33,134 nucleotides of DNA from an uncultured Nocardioides sp. (GTDB taxonomy: Bacteria; Actinomycetota; Actinomycetes; Propionibacteriales; Nocardioidaceae), in NCBI RefSeq assembly GCF_902805925.1, contig NZ_CADCUP010000125.1, forward strand, positions 1 through 33,134. Direction: 5' to 3'. Under the pieces are notes generated by a model. That model had not been told where the DNA came from. It ran no database searches and saw only the letters and a program-made list of their open reading frames with translations. Positions 21,388 to 31,457 of the stretch are shown piece after piece (the first letter of the stretch is position 1; every line of letters starts with the position of its first letter). The translations under genes were made by a program, and so were the position numbers.

Positions 21388-22449
21388 TCAGCGGGCGTAG
21401 ACGTCCAGGTCCTGCCCCGCGTCGTGCTCGCTGCCGGGGACGGCGGGCAGGCCGAGGAGGGAGGTGACGAGGTTGGCGACGTCGCCGTTGCGCACCGGCT
21501 GGGGACCGGCGTAGGTCGTGCGGGCCCGCTTCGGGTCGCGGTAGTCGGGGTTGAGGTCGTAGAGGTCGGTGCCGGCGGGCACGCCGGGCCCGCGCACGAT
21601 GAAGGGGACGCGGTAGTTGGCGAACACCGTGGGCATCGAGTGGCTCACGCCCTTGCCGCCGTGGTCGGCGGTCACCACCAGCACCGTGTCCCGCCGCAGC
21701 GCCGGGTCGGCGTCGATGGCGGCGACGAGCCTCCCCAGGCGCCGGTCGGTCCGCTTGACGGCGGTGAGGTACCTCCGCGACATGAACCCGTGCTCGTGGC
21801 CGGCGTCGTCGGGGGCCGAGAGGTGCACGAAGCGGTAGGCGCGGGGGTTGGAGAGGTCGGCGACCACGTGACGGACGAGCGCGCCGTTGCCCTTGGTGAT
21901 CTCGAGCTTGTCGATGGCGGTGGGCCACGAGCGCTGCCACAGCGAGAACTTCGGCTTGCTCGCGAAGACCGCGGAGCCCAGGCCCGCCTGGTCGAGCACC
22001 GTGAACACCGAGTCGACCTGGTGCCCGGCCGCCGCCTGCACGGTGGCCGGCGTCGTGCGGGTGTCGTTCCAGGTGACCCCGTGGCCGCCCGTGGACGCCT
22101 CGACGCGGCGCCCGGTGACCATGCCCGTGTGGTTGGGCAGGGTGAGGGTCAGCTCTCGCTCGGTGCGGGCGTTGAGCGTGGACGCGCCCCGGTCGATGAG
22201 CCGGTGGAGCGTCGGGGTGGCGGCCCGCCCCAGCACGCGCAGGGCACGGGGATTGAGCGCGTCGATCGAGACGGTGACGACCGAGGCCGCCGTTCCGGCG
22301 CCCGCGGAGCCCGAGGCGCCGGTCGACGACCCGCTGAGGTGCACCTGGGGGTCACGCTCGGCGGCCGCGGTGCACGCGACGCCGGCCACGACGGCGAGCG
22401 AGGCCACCGCGGTGGCGAGCGGGAGGGGGCGACGGGTCCGAGAGGTCAC
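21388..22449 (-). CDS. Secreted alkaline phosphatase / phosphodiesterase superfamily protein
   Basis: N-terminal signal sequence; [60 protein letters not shown]. Confidence 0.88.
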   Translation of the reverse strand: MTSRTRRPLPLATAVASLAVVAGVACTAAAERDPQVHLSGSSTGASGSAGAGTAASVVTVSIDALNPRALRVLGRAATPTLHRLIDRGASTLNARTERELTLTLPNHTGMVTGRRVEASTGGHGVTWNDTRTTPATVQAAAGHQVDSVFTVLDQAGLGSAVFASKPKFSLWQRSWPTAIDKLEITKGNGALVRHVVADLSNPRAYRFVHLSAPDDAGHEHGFMSRRYLTAVKRTDRRLGRLVAAIDADPALRRDTVLVVTADHGGKGVSHSMPTVFANYRVPFIVRGPGVPAGTDLYDLNPDYRDPKRARTTYAGPQPVRNGDVANLVTSLLGLPAVPGSEHDAGQDLDVYAR

Positions 22450-22547
22450 CGCACGAGGGTAGGCGCCGGTCCGGCGGACGCGGGCATCGACGTGACGTGT
22501 GTCGCCAACCCGGGTCTGCGCGCCCCGGGTGGCCTAGCCTGTCCGTC

Positions 22548-23372
22548 GTGCCAGCAGTGACCGCCCCCGCCGGTGTCGACGCGCCGATCGGGATCTTCGA
22601 CTCCGGATTCGGTGGCCTCACCGTCGCGAGGTCGGTCATCGACCAGCTGCCCCACGAGTCGATCGTCTACCTCGGGGACACCGCCCGGCAGCCCTACGGC
22701 GCCAAGCCGATCGGGGAGGTGCGCGAGTACGCCCTCGAGTGCCTGGACCACCTCGTCGAGCAGGGCGTCAAGGCGCTGGTCATCGCGTGCAACTCGGCGA
22801 GCGCGGCGATGCTGCGCGACGCCCGTGAGCGGTACGACGTCCCCGTCGTCGAGGTGATCCTGCCCGCCACCCGCCGTGCCGTGGCCGCCACGCGGTCGGG
22901 GCGCATCGGCGTCATCTGCACCCGCGCCACGGCGGAGTCGCTCGCCTACGACGACGCCTTCGCCGCCGCCCCGCAGGTGGTCCTCTCCACCCGGGCGTGC
23001 CCCCGCTTCGTCGACTTCGTCGAGGCCGGGGTGACCTCCGGGCCCGAGCTGATGGCGGCCGCCCACGACTACCTCGACCCGTTGGTCACCGCCGGGGTGG
23101 ACACGCTCATCCTCGGGTGCACGCACTACCCGCTGCTCACCGGCGTCATCTCCTACGTGGTGGGCGACGCGGTCACGCTGGTCAGCTCGGCCGAGGAGTG
23201 CGCCAAGGACGTCTACCGGCTCCTCGCCCGGCACGACCTGATGAGCGGCGTCGACGAGCCGTCGTACACCTTCGTCACCACCGGGCAGGCCGACGAGTTC
23301 GAGACGATCGGCCGCCGGTTCCTCGGGCCCGAGCTGCACGCCGCCCGCCAGTACGCCGGGGGCCGGGCATGA
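22548..23372 (+). CDS. murI: Glutamate racemase
   Basis: [66 protein letters not shown] at 22548. Confidence 0.96.
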   Translation: MPAVTAPAGVDAPIGIFDSGFGGLTVARSVIDQLPHESIVYLGDTARQPYGAKPIGEVREYALECLDHLVEQGVKALVIACNSASAAMLRDARERYDVPVVEVILPATRRAVAATRSGRIGVICTRATAESLAYDDAFAAAPQVVLSTRACPRFVDFVEAGVTSGPELMAAAHDYLDPLVTAGVDTLILGCTHYPLLTGVISYVVGDAVTLVSSAEECAKDVYRLLARHDLMSGVDEPSYTFVTTGQADEFETIGRRFLGPELHAARQYAGGRA

Positions 23373-24124
23373 GACTCACCGTCGTGGGCTGCTCGGGCTC
23401 CTATCCCGGCCCGGAGTCGGCCGCGAGCTGCTACCTGCTCGAGGCGCAGCACGAGGGCCGCACGTGGCGCATCGTGATGGACCTCGGCAACGGTGCCCTC
23501 GGCGCGCTGCACCGGTACGCCGACCCGCTCGAGGTCGACGCCGTGCTGCTGAGCCACCTGCACGCCGACCACTGCCTCGACCTGTGCGGCTACCACGTGC
23601 TGCGCAAGTACCACCCGCGCGGGCCGCAGCCGCGCATTCCCGTCTACGGGCCCGAGGGCACAGCCGGGCGGATGGCCCGCGCCTACGACCTCCCCGAGGC
23701 CCCGGGGATGACCGAGGAGTTCGACTTCCGCGTGTGGGGGGACCCCGTGGCCATCGGGCCCTTCACCGTCGAGGCGATCCCGGTCGAGCACCCGGTGCCG
23801 GCCTACGGGCTGCGCGTCACCGACGGCCGGGGCACGCTGGCCTACAGCGGCGACACCGCCCCGTGTGCCGGGCTGGAGGCCGTCGCGGCCGGGGCCGACC
23901 TCCTCCTCGCGGAGGCGTCGTTCCAGGAGCACGACGACACCCCGCCCTCGATCCACCTCACCGGCGCCGACTGCGGCGAGGCCGCCGCCCGGGCCGGGGT
24001 CGGGCGGCTGGTGCTCACCCACATCCCGCCCTGGCACGACCCGCAGGTCGTGCACGCCGAGGCGCAGGCACGGTGGTCCGGGCCGCTCGATCTCGCGGTG
24101 CCCGGGGCGACGTACGACATCTGA
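23369..24124 (+). CDS. MBL-fold metallo-hydrolase (similar to Rv1339, reported as a cyclic-nucleotide phosphodiesterase)
   Basis: [66 protein letters not shown] overlap with murI. Confidence 0.92.
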   Translation: MRLTVVGCSGSYPGPESAASCYLLEAQHEGRTWRIVMDLGNGALGALHRYADPLEVDAVLLSHLHADHCLDLCGYHVLRKYHPRGPQPRIPVYGPEGTAGRMARAYDLPEAPGMTEEFDFRVWGDPVAIGPFTVEAIPVEHPVPAYGLRVTDGRGTLAYSGDTAPCAGLEAVAAGADLLLAEASFQEHDDTPPSIHLTGADCGEAAARAGVGRLVLTHIPPWHDPQVVHAEAQARWSGPLDLAVPGATYDI

Positions 24125-24149
24125 GAGCCCCGGGTCCCCGGCGAGAGGC

Positions 24150-26789
24150 TCAGGCGCCTGGTGCCGGGTCGTCGAGGATCCGCACCGCGACGAGGGCGAC
24201 GTCGTCCTCGGGGCGGACCGGCAGCATGCGGCGCAGCACCTGGTCACCCAGCTCGTCCAGCGGGACGCCCTCCGTGGCGACGTCGGCGAGCACCGTGCGC
24301 AGGCGCTCGATGCCGTCGTCGAAGGTCTGGGTCCTGCTCTCGACCAGTCCGTCGGTGTACAGCAGGACCGTGGCACCGCGGGGAAGCACGGCGTGGGTCT
24401 CGGTGCGCAGGAGGTGCGGGTCGAGGCCCAGCAGCAGGTCGGTGTCCGCCGCCCACATGTCCCTCACCTCGACGGCGGCCGTGGGCGGCTGCGTGGCCGG
24501 CCCGTCGGGGCCGACGGGGACGACGGCCATGAGCGGCGGAGGGTGGCCGGCGTTGGACCACCTCAGCCGCATGGACCCCTCGGGCTCGTCGTCCCCGGTC
24601 TGCTCCAGGCGGGCCACCACCGCGGTCGCGGTGGTGTCGACGTGCAGCATCGACATCGCCTCGTCCACCCGGCGCAGCACCTCGGCAGGACCGTCGCCGG
24701 TGGTCACCGCGATGCCCCGCAGCAGGCTGCGCACCTGGCCCATGGCGGCCGCCGCTGCGGTGTCGTGCCCCACCACGTCGCCGATCACCACGGTGGTGGC
24801 GCCGTCGTGCTGACGGAAGGAGTCGTACCAGTCGCCGCCCACCTGGGCGACCTCGGCCGCCGGCTCGTAGCGCACCACCACCTGCACGTGGTCGGACGGG
24901 GGCGGCTCGGTCAGCAGGCTCCGCTGCAGGCCCTCGGCGAGGTCGCGCTGCTGGGCGTAGGCACGGGCGTTGTCCAGCGCCAGGCCGGCGCGGCCGCCCA
25001 GGTCGCGCAGCGTGTCGAGGTCCTCGGTGGTGAACGGCGGTCGCTCGCTGCCCCGGAAGACGGTGAGCAGGCCGTTGGTGCGCCCCCGTCCTCGCAGGGG
25101 CACGACCGCTGCCGAGGACGGCGCGAGCCGCTCGCACAGGTCTCGTGCCTCCCCCGGTGCGAGCACGGCCGCGATGGCGTCAGCCGCCCTCCCGCCGATC
25201 AGCACGGGCTCGCTGGCGGTGAGGGCGCGAGCGAGGAACGAGCCGTCGGTGAGAGCGGGGATCCTGGTCTCGGCGTAGCGAGCCACCAGCGGGCGGGCGT
25301 CGGGATCGGCGTGCCAGGTGGCGATGTCCCGCAGGCGATGCCGCCATCCGGGGGCCGACCCCGACGTCGGGTCGCCGTCGACGAGCGTGACCACGCACCA
25401 GTCGCAGAGATCCGGGGCGATCAGCTCGGCCAAGCGGGCCACGCCCTCCTCGGCGTCGAGGGTGTCGGTCAGCATCCGGGTCGCGTCGGCCAGCAGGGCG
25501 CTGCGCCGGGCCGCCCGGGCGATGGCCTCCTCGGCCGCGCGCCGGGCGGTGATGTCGTGGAAGTAGACCGACAACCCGTCCGGGGTCGGCCAGGCCCGGA
25601 CCTCGTACCAGTCGTCCAGGGGTGGCGGGTAGTAGGCCTCGAACGAGACGGGCTGTGCGGTCTCGGCCGCGCGGCGGTAGCTCGCCTCGAACTCCGTGCC
25701 CACCGCTGCGGGGAAGAGGTCCCAGATCACCTGGCCTACGACGTCCGTGGCGACGCCACCGAGCAGCCGCATCGCCTCGGCGTTGGCGTAGGTGAAGCGC
25801 CACCGCGGGTCCAGCTGGAAGAACGCGGACGGCATCGCCTCCAGGATCCGCGCGACCCTGGCGTCGCCGTCCCGGACCGCGGTGCTGTCGAAGGCGGCTC
25901 CCAGCAGCCGCACGGCCCTGCCGTCGGGACCGGGCACCACCTGGCCGCGGGCGCTGATCCACCGTACGGCGCCTGCGGGCAGGACGATGCGATACTCGAT
26001 GTCGACGCTGCCGCACGTGTCGATCACGCCGCTCAGCTCCTGGGTGACCCAGTCGCGGTCCTCGGGATGGACCGAGTCCGCGAACGCCTCGAAGTCGCCG
26101 CCGAAGGTGTGCCGGTCCAGGCCGAAGAGCTGCAGCAGCCTCTCGTCCCACCTCAGCGCACCGGTGGTCAGGTCCCAGTCGTAGACCCCCACTCCGGCGG
26201 CATCGACGCCCAGCCCCCAGAGCAGGCGGTCGGCGTCGTACCCGGCCTCCAGCGCCGCGAACTCGAGCTCGGCCAGCACCGGGGCGGTCAGCAGGGAGAG
26301 CACGGCGACGTCCTGGTCGGTCCACTCCCGCGGCTCCTGCTCGAAGACGCACAGCGCCCCGACCGTGTGCCCGTCGGCCACCAGGGGGACACCGAGGTAG
26401 GCCCCCACTGCGCCGGACCTGACCGGAGCCAGGGCACTGACCCGGCCGTCGGCGGAGGCGTGCCGGACGACCACCGGGGCCGTCGCCTCGACCGTCACCG
26501 CACCCAGGGACGGCTCGGCAGGGATCTCGACATCCAGCCCGCCGGCGGCCACACCGGCGCCCGACACCACGACCTCCCCGTCGATCACCACCGACACCTG
26601 CGCCGAGGCGGCATGCAGGAGCGTGGCGGCCAGCTCGGCCAGACGGCTCAGCGCCGGGTCGTCGGCCGGTCCGTCGATCGGGCGACGTGGGCGCGCGCGG
26701 CGTGCACCGGCGCTCCCGTCGTCGCCGCCGAAGGGGCGACGGAGTCCTGCCGTCGCCTGTGCCGGCTCGCGCTCCACACGTGACCTCAC
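24150..26789 (-). CDS. GAF/PAS sensor PP2C phosphatase (SpoIIE domain)
   Basis: GAF-like VGAYLGVPLVADGHTVGALCVFE; PAS WDERLLQLFGLDRHTFGG…HPEDRDWV; SpoIIE VGGDWYDSFRQHDGATTVVIGDVVGHD. ORF extends to 26927; GTG at 26789 chosen because the upstream part contains a perfect hairpin. Confidence 0.88.
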   Translation of the reverse strand: MRSRVEREPAQATAGLRRPFGGDDGSAGARRARPRRPIDGPADDPALSRLAELAATLLHAASAQVSVVIDGEVVVSGAGVAAGGLDVEIPAEPSLGAVTVEATAPVVVRHASADGRVSALAPVRSGAVGAYLGVPLVADGHTVGALCVFEQEPREWTDQDVAVLSLLTAPVLAELEFAALEAGYDADRLLWGLGVDAAGVGVYDWDLTTGALRWDERLLQLFGLDRHTFGGDFEAFADSVHPEDRDWVTQELSGVIDTCGSVDIEYRIVLPAGAVRWISARGQVVPGPDGRAVRLLGAAFDSTAVRDGDARVARILEAMPSAFFQLDPRWRFTYANAEAMRLLGGVATDVVGQVIWDLFPAAVGTEFEASYRRAAETAQPVSFEAYYPPPLDDWYEVRAWPTPDGLSVYFHDITARRAAEEAIARAARRSALLADATRMLTDTLDAEEGVARLAELIAPDLCDWCVVTLVDGDPTSGSAPGWRHRLRDIATWHADPDARPLVARYAETRIPALTDGSFLARALTASEPVLIGGRAADAIAAVLAPGEARDLCERLAPSSAAVVPLRGRGRTNGLLTVFRGSERPPFTTEDLDTLRDLGGRAGLALDNARAYAQQRDLAEGLQRSLLTEPPPSDHVQVVVRYEPAAEVAQVGGDWYDSFRQHDGATTVVIGDVVGHDTAAAAAMGQVRSLLRGIAVTTGDGPAEVLRRVDEAMSMLHVDTTATAVVARLEQTGDDEPEGSMRLRWSNAGHPPPLMAVVPVGPDGPATQPPTAAVEVRDMWAADTDLLLGLDPHLLRTETHAVLPRGATVLLYTDGLVESRTQTFDDGIERLRTVLADVATEGVPLDELGDQVLRRMLPVRPEDDVALVAVRILDDPAPGA

Positions 26790-26902
26790 AGCCTGCCTAC
26801 CGCCACTCCCCGCTCGACCACATCTGTCACGTCCAGCCGCCACACGCGGCACCCCGCTCGGCATCCCGCTCGACGTGGTCGGCGCGACGCAGATGTTGCT
26901 CG

Positions 26903-26925
26903 GTATCCCGTCGCCGCCGGGATAC
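26903..26925 (-). terminator. Hairpin downstream of the response regulator
   Basis: GTATCCCG (26903-26910)-TCGCCGC-CGGGATAC (26918-26925): 8-bp perfect stem, 20 nt past the minus-strand stop at 26945. Confidence 0.5.
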
Positions 26926-26944
26926 ACAGGTTATGCGACACCGC

Positions 26945-27610
26945 TCAGACGAGTCCGGCGTCGTGGACGCAGATCGCGATCTGCACGCGGTTGGTGGTGC
27001 CGAGCTTGTCGAACAGGCGCGACACGTAGGCCTTGACGGTCGGCACGGAGAGGTAGAGCTCGCCGGCGATCTGGGCGTTGCTCAGCCCGCGGCCGACGGC
27101 CACGGCCACCTCCCGCTCGCGGTCGGTGAGCTGGGAGAGCCGTCGCTCCGCCTCGGCCGAGCGGCCGTCGGAGCCGTTGCTGCGCAACCGGTCGACCACG
27201 GTGCGGGTGGCGCTGGGGGAGAGCATCGCCTCGCCGTCGGCGACCTTGCGGATCGCCTCCACGATCTGCGGCGGCGGGGTGTCCTTGAGCAGGAAGCCGT
27301 CGGCCCCGGCCTCGAGCGCACCCACGACGTAGTCGTCGGCGTCGAAGGTGGTGAGCACGATGACCCGCGGTGGGTGGGCCCGCTCGTGGAGGAGCCGCGT
27401 GGCGTCCAGCCCGTTCACGACCGGCATCCGGATGTCCATGAGCACCACGTCGGGCGACAGCGCGTCGACCTGGGCCATCCCGGCGCGGCCGTCGGCCGCC
27501 TCGCCGACGACCTCGAGGTCCTCCTGGCCGCCGAGCATCAGCCCGAGCGCGGAGCGCACGAGGGGGTCGTCATCGACGATCAGCACCCGCGTGACGGGCG
27601 CCGCGGGCAT
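26945..27610 (-). CDS. LuxR/NarL-family response regulator
   Basis: TRVLIVDDDPLVRSALGLML…DVVLMDIRMPVVNGLDATRLL…LTDREREVAVAVGRGLSNAQIAGELYLSVPTVKAYVSRLFDKL; ATG at 27610. Confidence 0.95.
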   Translation of the reverse strand: MPAAPVTRVLIVDDDPLVRSALGLMLGGQEDLEVVGEAADGRAGMAQVDALSPDVVLMDIRMPVVNGLDATRLLHERAHPPRVIVLTTFDADDYVVGALEAGADGFLLKDTPPPQIVEAIRKVADGEAMLSPSATRTVVDRLRSNGSDGRSAEAERRLSQLTDREREVAVAVGRGLSNAQIAGELYLSVPTVKAYVSRLFDKLGTTNRVQIAICVHDAGLV

Positions 27611-28767
27611 CACGCCGCCCACGGGATCCACCCGTGGAGGACGAAGGACGACCCCTCCCGGCGGTGCGCGAGGCGCCCTCCGCGCAGGGTGGCGCGCTCG
27701 GTCAGCCCCACCAGGCCCAGGCCGGACGTCGGTGCGACGGTCCGCCCGAAGCCGATCGGGTTGCGCAGCACGACGTCGACGCCGCGCTCGGGGTCGCCGG
27801 TGATGCGGACGCTCACGAGGGCACCGGGAGCGTGCTTGCGCGCGTTGGTGAGCCCCTCCTGCACGATGCGGTAGAGCGTGCGGCCCACCACCTCCGGTGG
27901 AGCACCCCCCTCCAGCCGGTCGCGGAAGTCCACGTGCATGCCCACCGACCGTGCCTCCTCGACGAGGTCGGTGAGGTCGTCGTACGTCGGCTGCGGCTGG
28001 TGGGTGAGGCGCCCGTCCTCGTCGCGCAGCACGCCGAGGACGCTCCGCAGGTCGGTCAGCGCCTCGTTGGCGTGGTCGTGGATCTCGCCGACGCCCTCGC
28101 GCAGCGCGCCGGCGTCGAGGTCGGCGCGGTAGGCCAGGGCGCCGGCGTGCATCGAGATCTGTGAGATGCGGTGGGCCAGCACGTCGTGCATCTCCCGCGC
28201 GATCCGGGCCCGCTCGGTGCTGCGCGCCTGCTCCGAGCGCAGCTCCTGCTCGGCCTCGGCGCGCAGGGCCCGGCTCTCCAGGGTCCACAGCAGCTCGCGC
28301 CGCGAGCCGATGAACATGCCCCAGCCCATGATGCCCACGGTGATGACCACGCTGAACGCGAAGGTCAGCCAGGCCGGCTCCTCGTTGGGATACGGCTGGG
28401 TGTCGGTGTAGACGAGCCCGGCCACCAGGGCCACCGTGCCGGCGACCACGATCGGCACGAGCCGGCGCCGGGTCGCCAGCGACACCGCGGCCAGCGTCCC
28501 CGGACCGGCGGCGACGCCGGACACCACCGTCATCACGGCGAGCACCAGCGCGATCGTGAAGGGCCAGCGGCGGCGGAGGAACATCAGGACGTACGACACG
28601 GCGCCCAGGCCCAGGTCGAGCGCGAGCATGAGGGGGTGGTCCCTGATCTGCGCCTCCGCGACGGGGCCCCACACCGCGCCGGAGATGACCAGGCAGAGCG
28701 CCACCCGCCACGCATGGGAGTACCACCGCAGGGGCGGCTGGTACTGCTCGGGGCGGGGGTCGTCCAC
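27610..28767 (-). CDS. NarL-type sensor histidine kinase (HisKA_3)
   Basis: TM N-terminus; ERARIAREMHDVLAHRISQISMHAGALAYR; YRIVQEGLTNARKHAPGA; GTG at 28767. Confidence 0.94.
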   Translation of the reverse strand: MDDPRPEQYQPPLRWYSHAWRVALCLVISGAVWGPVAEAQIRDHPLMLALDLGLGAVSYVLMFLRRRWPFTIALVLAVMTVVSGVAAGPGTLAAVSLATRRRLVPIVVAGTVALVAGLVYTDTQPYPNEEPAWLTFAFSVVITVGIMGWGMFIGSRRELLWTLESRALRAEAEQELRSEQARSTERARIAREMHDVLAHRISQISMHAGALAYRADLDAGALREGVGEIHDHANEALTDLRSVLGVLRDEDGRLTHQPQPTYDDLTDLVEEARSVGMHVDFRDRLEGGAPPEVVGRTLYRIVQEGLTNARKHAPGALVSVRITGDPERGVDVVLRNPIGFGRTVAPTSGLGLVGLTERATLRGGRLAHRREGSSFVLHGWIPWAA

Positions 28768-28785
28768 GCCGCAAGGCTAGGCGCC

Positions 28786-28805
28786 CGGCCGCCGTACGGC
28801 AGCCG
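28786..28805. promoter_or_regulatory. 20-bp dyad operator candidate in the divergent HK / ABC promoter region
   Basis: CGGC-C-GCCGTACGGC-A-GCCG, symmetric except for one pair; covers the expected -35 of the HK promoter (TAGCCT at 28774-28779, minus strand). Confidence 0.45.
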
Positions 28806-28897
28806 ACCGGGGGAGCGGGGCGCCCCCTACTTTGGTCGGGCGACTGACATGCTCGCGGCCGATGTGCCCCGGGTCGCGGCGCGGAAGACTCGTCCTC

Positions 28898-29812
28898 ATG
28901 ATCAAGGTCGAAGGCCTCACCAGGACGTACGGCAGCTTCCGCGCCGTCGACGACGTCAGCTTCACAGCGCAGCCCGGTCGCGTGACCGGCTTCCTCGGCC
29001 CCAACGGGGCCGGCAAGACGACCACCATGCGCGTCATGGTCGGTCTCACCAAGCCCACGCACGGCCGGGTGACCATCGGGGGCCACCTGTACGAGGACAT
29101 CCCCAACCCCGGGCGTCACGTCGGCGTCCTGCTGGACGCCTCGGCGCAGCACGCCGGCCGCACCGGTCGGGAGATCCTCACCATCGGCGCCGAGACCATG
29201 GGCCTGCCCGCCTCCCGCGTCGACGAGATGCTCCACCTGGTCTCGCTCGACGAGACCGAGGCCAAGCGCCGGCTCCGCAACTACTCCCTCGGCATGAAGC
29301 AGCGCCTCGGGATCGCCCACGCCCTGCTGGGCGACCCGTCGGTCCTCATCCTCGACGAGCCCGCCAACGGCCTCGACCCGGCGGGCATCCGCTGGATGCG
29401 CGGCCTGCTCAAGGGCTACGCCGACCGCGGCGGCACGGTGCTGCTCTCCAGCCACCTGCTCAACGAGGTCGAGCTGATCGCCGACGAGATGATCCTCATC
29501 GGCCGCGGCAGGATCGTGGCGCGCGGCGACAAGGCCTCGCTGCTGGCCGGTGCCAAGCACCTGACCACCAACGTCACCTCCCTCGACAACGACCTGCTCG
29601 CGAAGGCGCTCGCCGACAGGGGGCATGCCGTGACCGCCGCCGGCCCTGGGCTGCGCGTCGAGGCCCAGCCGATCGACGTCGGGCGGGTCGCCGCCGAGCA
29701 CGCCGTCGTCCTCACCGACCTGCGCTCCGCGGACGGCGGCCTCGAGGACCTGTTCCTCGAGCTCACCTCCGACAGCCAGCGCGATTCCCTCCCCGAAGGA
29801 GCCCAGGCATGA
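28898..29812 (+). CDS. ABC transporter ATP-binding protein
   Basis: MIKVEGLTRTYGSFRAVDDVSFTAQPGRVTGFLGPNGAGKTTTMRVMVGLTKPTHG; LGMKQRLGIAHALLGDPSVLILDEPANGLDPAG; ATG at 28898. Confidence 0.95.
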   Translation: MIKVEGLTRTYGSFRAVDDVSFTAQPGRVTGFLGPNGAGKTTTMRVMVGLTKPTHGRVTIGGHLYEDIPNPGRHVGVLLDASAQHAGRTGREILTIGAETMGLPASRVDEMLHLVSLDETEAKRRLRNYSLGMKQRLGIAHALLGDPSVLILDEPANGLDPAGIRWMRGLLKGYADRGGTVLLSSHLLNEVELIADEMILIGRGRIVARGDKASLLAGAKHLTTNVTSLDNDLLAKALADRGHAVTAAGPGLRVEAQPIDVGRVAAEHAVVLTDLRSADGGLEDLFLELTSDSQRDSLPEGAQA

Positions 29813-30609
29813 GCACCACCACTGCCACCGGAGCGATCGACATCGGCTCCACCACCCAGGTGCCGATGACCCGGCTGGCCAAGGTCGAGCTCCGCAAGGC
29901 GCTCGACACCCGGGCCGGCCGCTGGTTCACCATCTCGATCCTCGCGATCGTGCTCGTGGTGCAGGTGATCTACGCCTTCACCGCGCCCGACGACGCGAAG
30001 GACTACGGCGACTTCCTGGGCATCTCCGGCGCCGTGCTCGGCTACTTCATGCCGATCCTCATCATCATGCTGGTGACGAGCGAGGCCAGCCAGCGCAACG
30101 GCCTGGTCACCTTCACCCTCGAGCCGCGGCGCTCCCGCGTGGTGGTCGCCAAGTTCCTCGCGGGCTTCGCGCTGGCCATCGCCGTCATGGTGCTCGCCTC
30201 GCTGATCGCGGTGGTCGGCACGCTGCTCGGCTCCGCCAGCGGCGCCTCGCCGGAGTGGTCGGTCGACGGCAACCTGCTGTTCAACGGCTTCGTGCTCGCC
30301 AACGTGATCGGCGTGCTGATCGGCTTCGCGATCGCGACCCTCGTCATGAACACGCCGGCCGCCATCGTCGGCTACTTCGTCTACAGCCTCATCCTGCCGA
30401 TCGCGGTGGGCATCCTGAGCGCGCTGAGCTCGGGCTTCGAGAGGGTGGCGCCGTGGATCGAGTTCAACACCGCCCAGACGCCGCTGTTCACCGGTGACTA
30501 CACGCCCTCGGGCGAGCAGTGGGCGCAGCTCGCCACCTCCGGCACCATCTGGCTGGTGATCCCGCTCGTGCTCGGCATCGCGCGCCTGCTGCGCATCGAG
30601 TTCAAGTAG
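29809..30609 (+). CDS. ABC-2 type transporter permease
   Basis: [36 protein letters not shown]; multi-TM; ATGA overlap with ATPase. Confidence 0.92.
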   Translation: MSTTTATGAIDIGSTTQVPMTRLAKVELRKALDTRAGRWFTISILAIVLVVQVIYAFTAPDDAKDYGDFLGISGAVLGYFMPILIIMLVTSEASQRNGLVTFTLEPRRSRVVVAKFLAGFALAIAVMVLASLIAVVGTLLGSASGASPEWSVDGNLLFNGFVLANVIGVLIGFAIATLVMNTPAAIVGYFVYSLILPIAVGILSALSSGFERVAPWIEFNTAQTPLFTGDYTPSGEQWAQLATSGTIWLVIPLVLGIARLLRIEFK

Positions 30610-30624
30610 GGACCGCCCCACAGG

Positions 30625-30648
30625 CTGCCTCCTCGGGGGAGGGGGCAG
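30625..30648 (+). terminator. Terminator hairpin downstream of the ABC transporter operon
   Basis: CTGCCTCCTC-GGGG-GAGGGGGCAG: 10-bp stem (one wobble), tetraloop. Confidence 0.65.
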
Positions 30649-30650
30649 GG

Positions 30651-30687
30651 ACCGGGTCCGGACATCCACGGGGTGACCGGGCCCGGT
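30651..30687 (+). terminator. Second tandem hairpin between the ABC operon and rph
   Basis: ACCGGGTCCGG (30651-30661)/CCGGGCCCGGT (30677-30687), 11-bp stem with one G·U, 15-nt loop. Confidence 0.45.
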
Positions 30688-30718
30688 CCTCAGGTGCGAG
30701 CACGTCGGTGACGCCTCC

Positions 30719-30724
30719 TAGGAT
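30719..30724 (+). promoter_or_regulatory. Candidate -10 (TAGGAT) of a leaderless rph transcript
   Basis: TANNNT hexamer 7 nt upstream of the rph ATG (30732). Confidence 0.45.
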
Positions 30725-30731
30725 CGCGGCC

Positions 30732-31457
30732 ATGACCCAGAACCGCCTCGACGGCCGTGCCGACGACCAGCTCCGCGACATCCGCATCACCCGCAACTGG
30801 CTCGACCACGCCGCCGGCTCGGTGCTCGTGGAGTTCGGCCGCACCCGCGTGCTGTGTGCCGCGTCGGCCTCGGTCGGGGTGCCTCGCTGGCGCAAGGGCT
30901 CCGGGCTGGGCTGGGTCACCGCCGAGTACGCCATGCTCCCCGCCTCCACCAACACCCGGTCCGACCGCGAGTCGGTCAAGGGCCGCATCGGCGGTCGCAC
31001 CCACGAGATCTCGCGGCTCATCGGCCGGTCGCTGCGCGCCGTCATCGACTACAAGGCGCTCGGCGAGAACACCATCCAGCTCGACTGCGACGTCCTGCAG
31101 GCCGACGGTGGCACCCGCACGGCCGCGATCACCGGCGCGTACGTCGCGCTGGCCGACGCCGTCTCCCACCTGCGGGGCGCCGGGTCGCTGACCGGTGAGC
31201 CCCTCACCGGCTCGGTGGCCGCCGTGAGCGTCGGCATCGTCGACGGCGTCCCGCGGCTCGACCTGCCCTACGAGGAGGACGTCCGCGCCGAGACCGACAT
31301 GAACATCGTGATGACCGGCGAGGGCGCCTTCGTCGAGGTCCAGGGCACCGCGGAGGGCGCGGCCTTCACGCGCTCCGAGCTCGACGCCCTGCTGGCGCTC
31401 GGCGAGAGGGGCTGCGCCGACCTCACCCGGATGCAGCGAGAGGCGCTGGCCCTGTGA
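30732..31457 (+). CDS. rph: Ribonuclease PH
   Basis: [76 protein letters not shown]. Confidence 0.96.
   Translation: MTQNRLDGRADDQLRDIRITRNWLDHAAGSVLVEFGRTRVLCAASASVGVPRWRKGSGLGWVTAEYAMLPASTNTRSDRESVKGRIGGRTHEISRLIGRSLRAVIDYKALGENTIQLDCDVLQADGGTRTAAITGAYVALADAVSHLRGAGSLTGEPLTGSVAAVSVGIVDGVPRLDLPYEEDVRAETDMNIVMTGEGAFVEVQGTAEGAAFTRSELDALLALGERGCADLTRMQREALAL

Noticed and set aside
24151-24160. Perfect palindrome CAGGCGCCTG
   Set aside because: Lies within the last codons of the phosphatase gene; a 10-bp palindrome is plausible by chance at this GC content.
23865-26783. 972-aa plus-strand ORF
   Set aside because: Antisense to the SpoIIE phosphatase gene; composition typical of an off-frame reading, no recognisable domain.
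26790-26927. N-terminal extension of the SpoIIE ORF (MYPGGDGIPSNICVAPTTSSG…)
   Set aside because: Overlaps a perfect 8-bp terminator-like hairpin and has no domain similarity; likely intergenic.
28171-30609. 812-aa plus-strand ORF
   Set aside because: Only its C-terminal part (29809-30609) is the real permease; the upstream portion is antisense to the histidine kinase and out of frame with the ABC ATPase.
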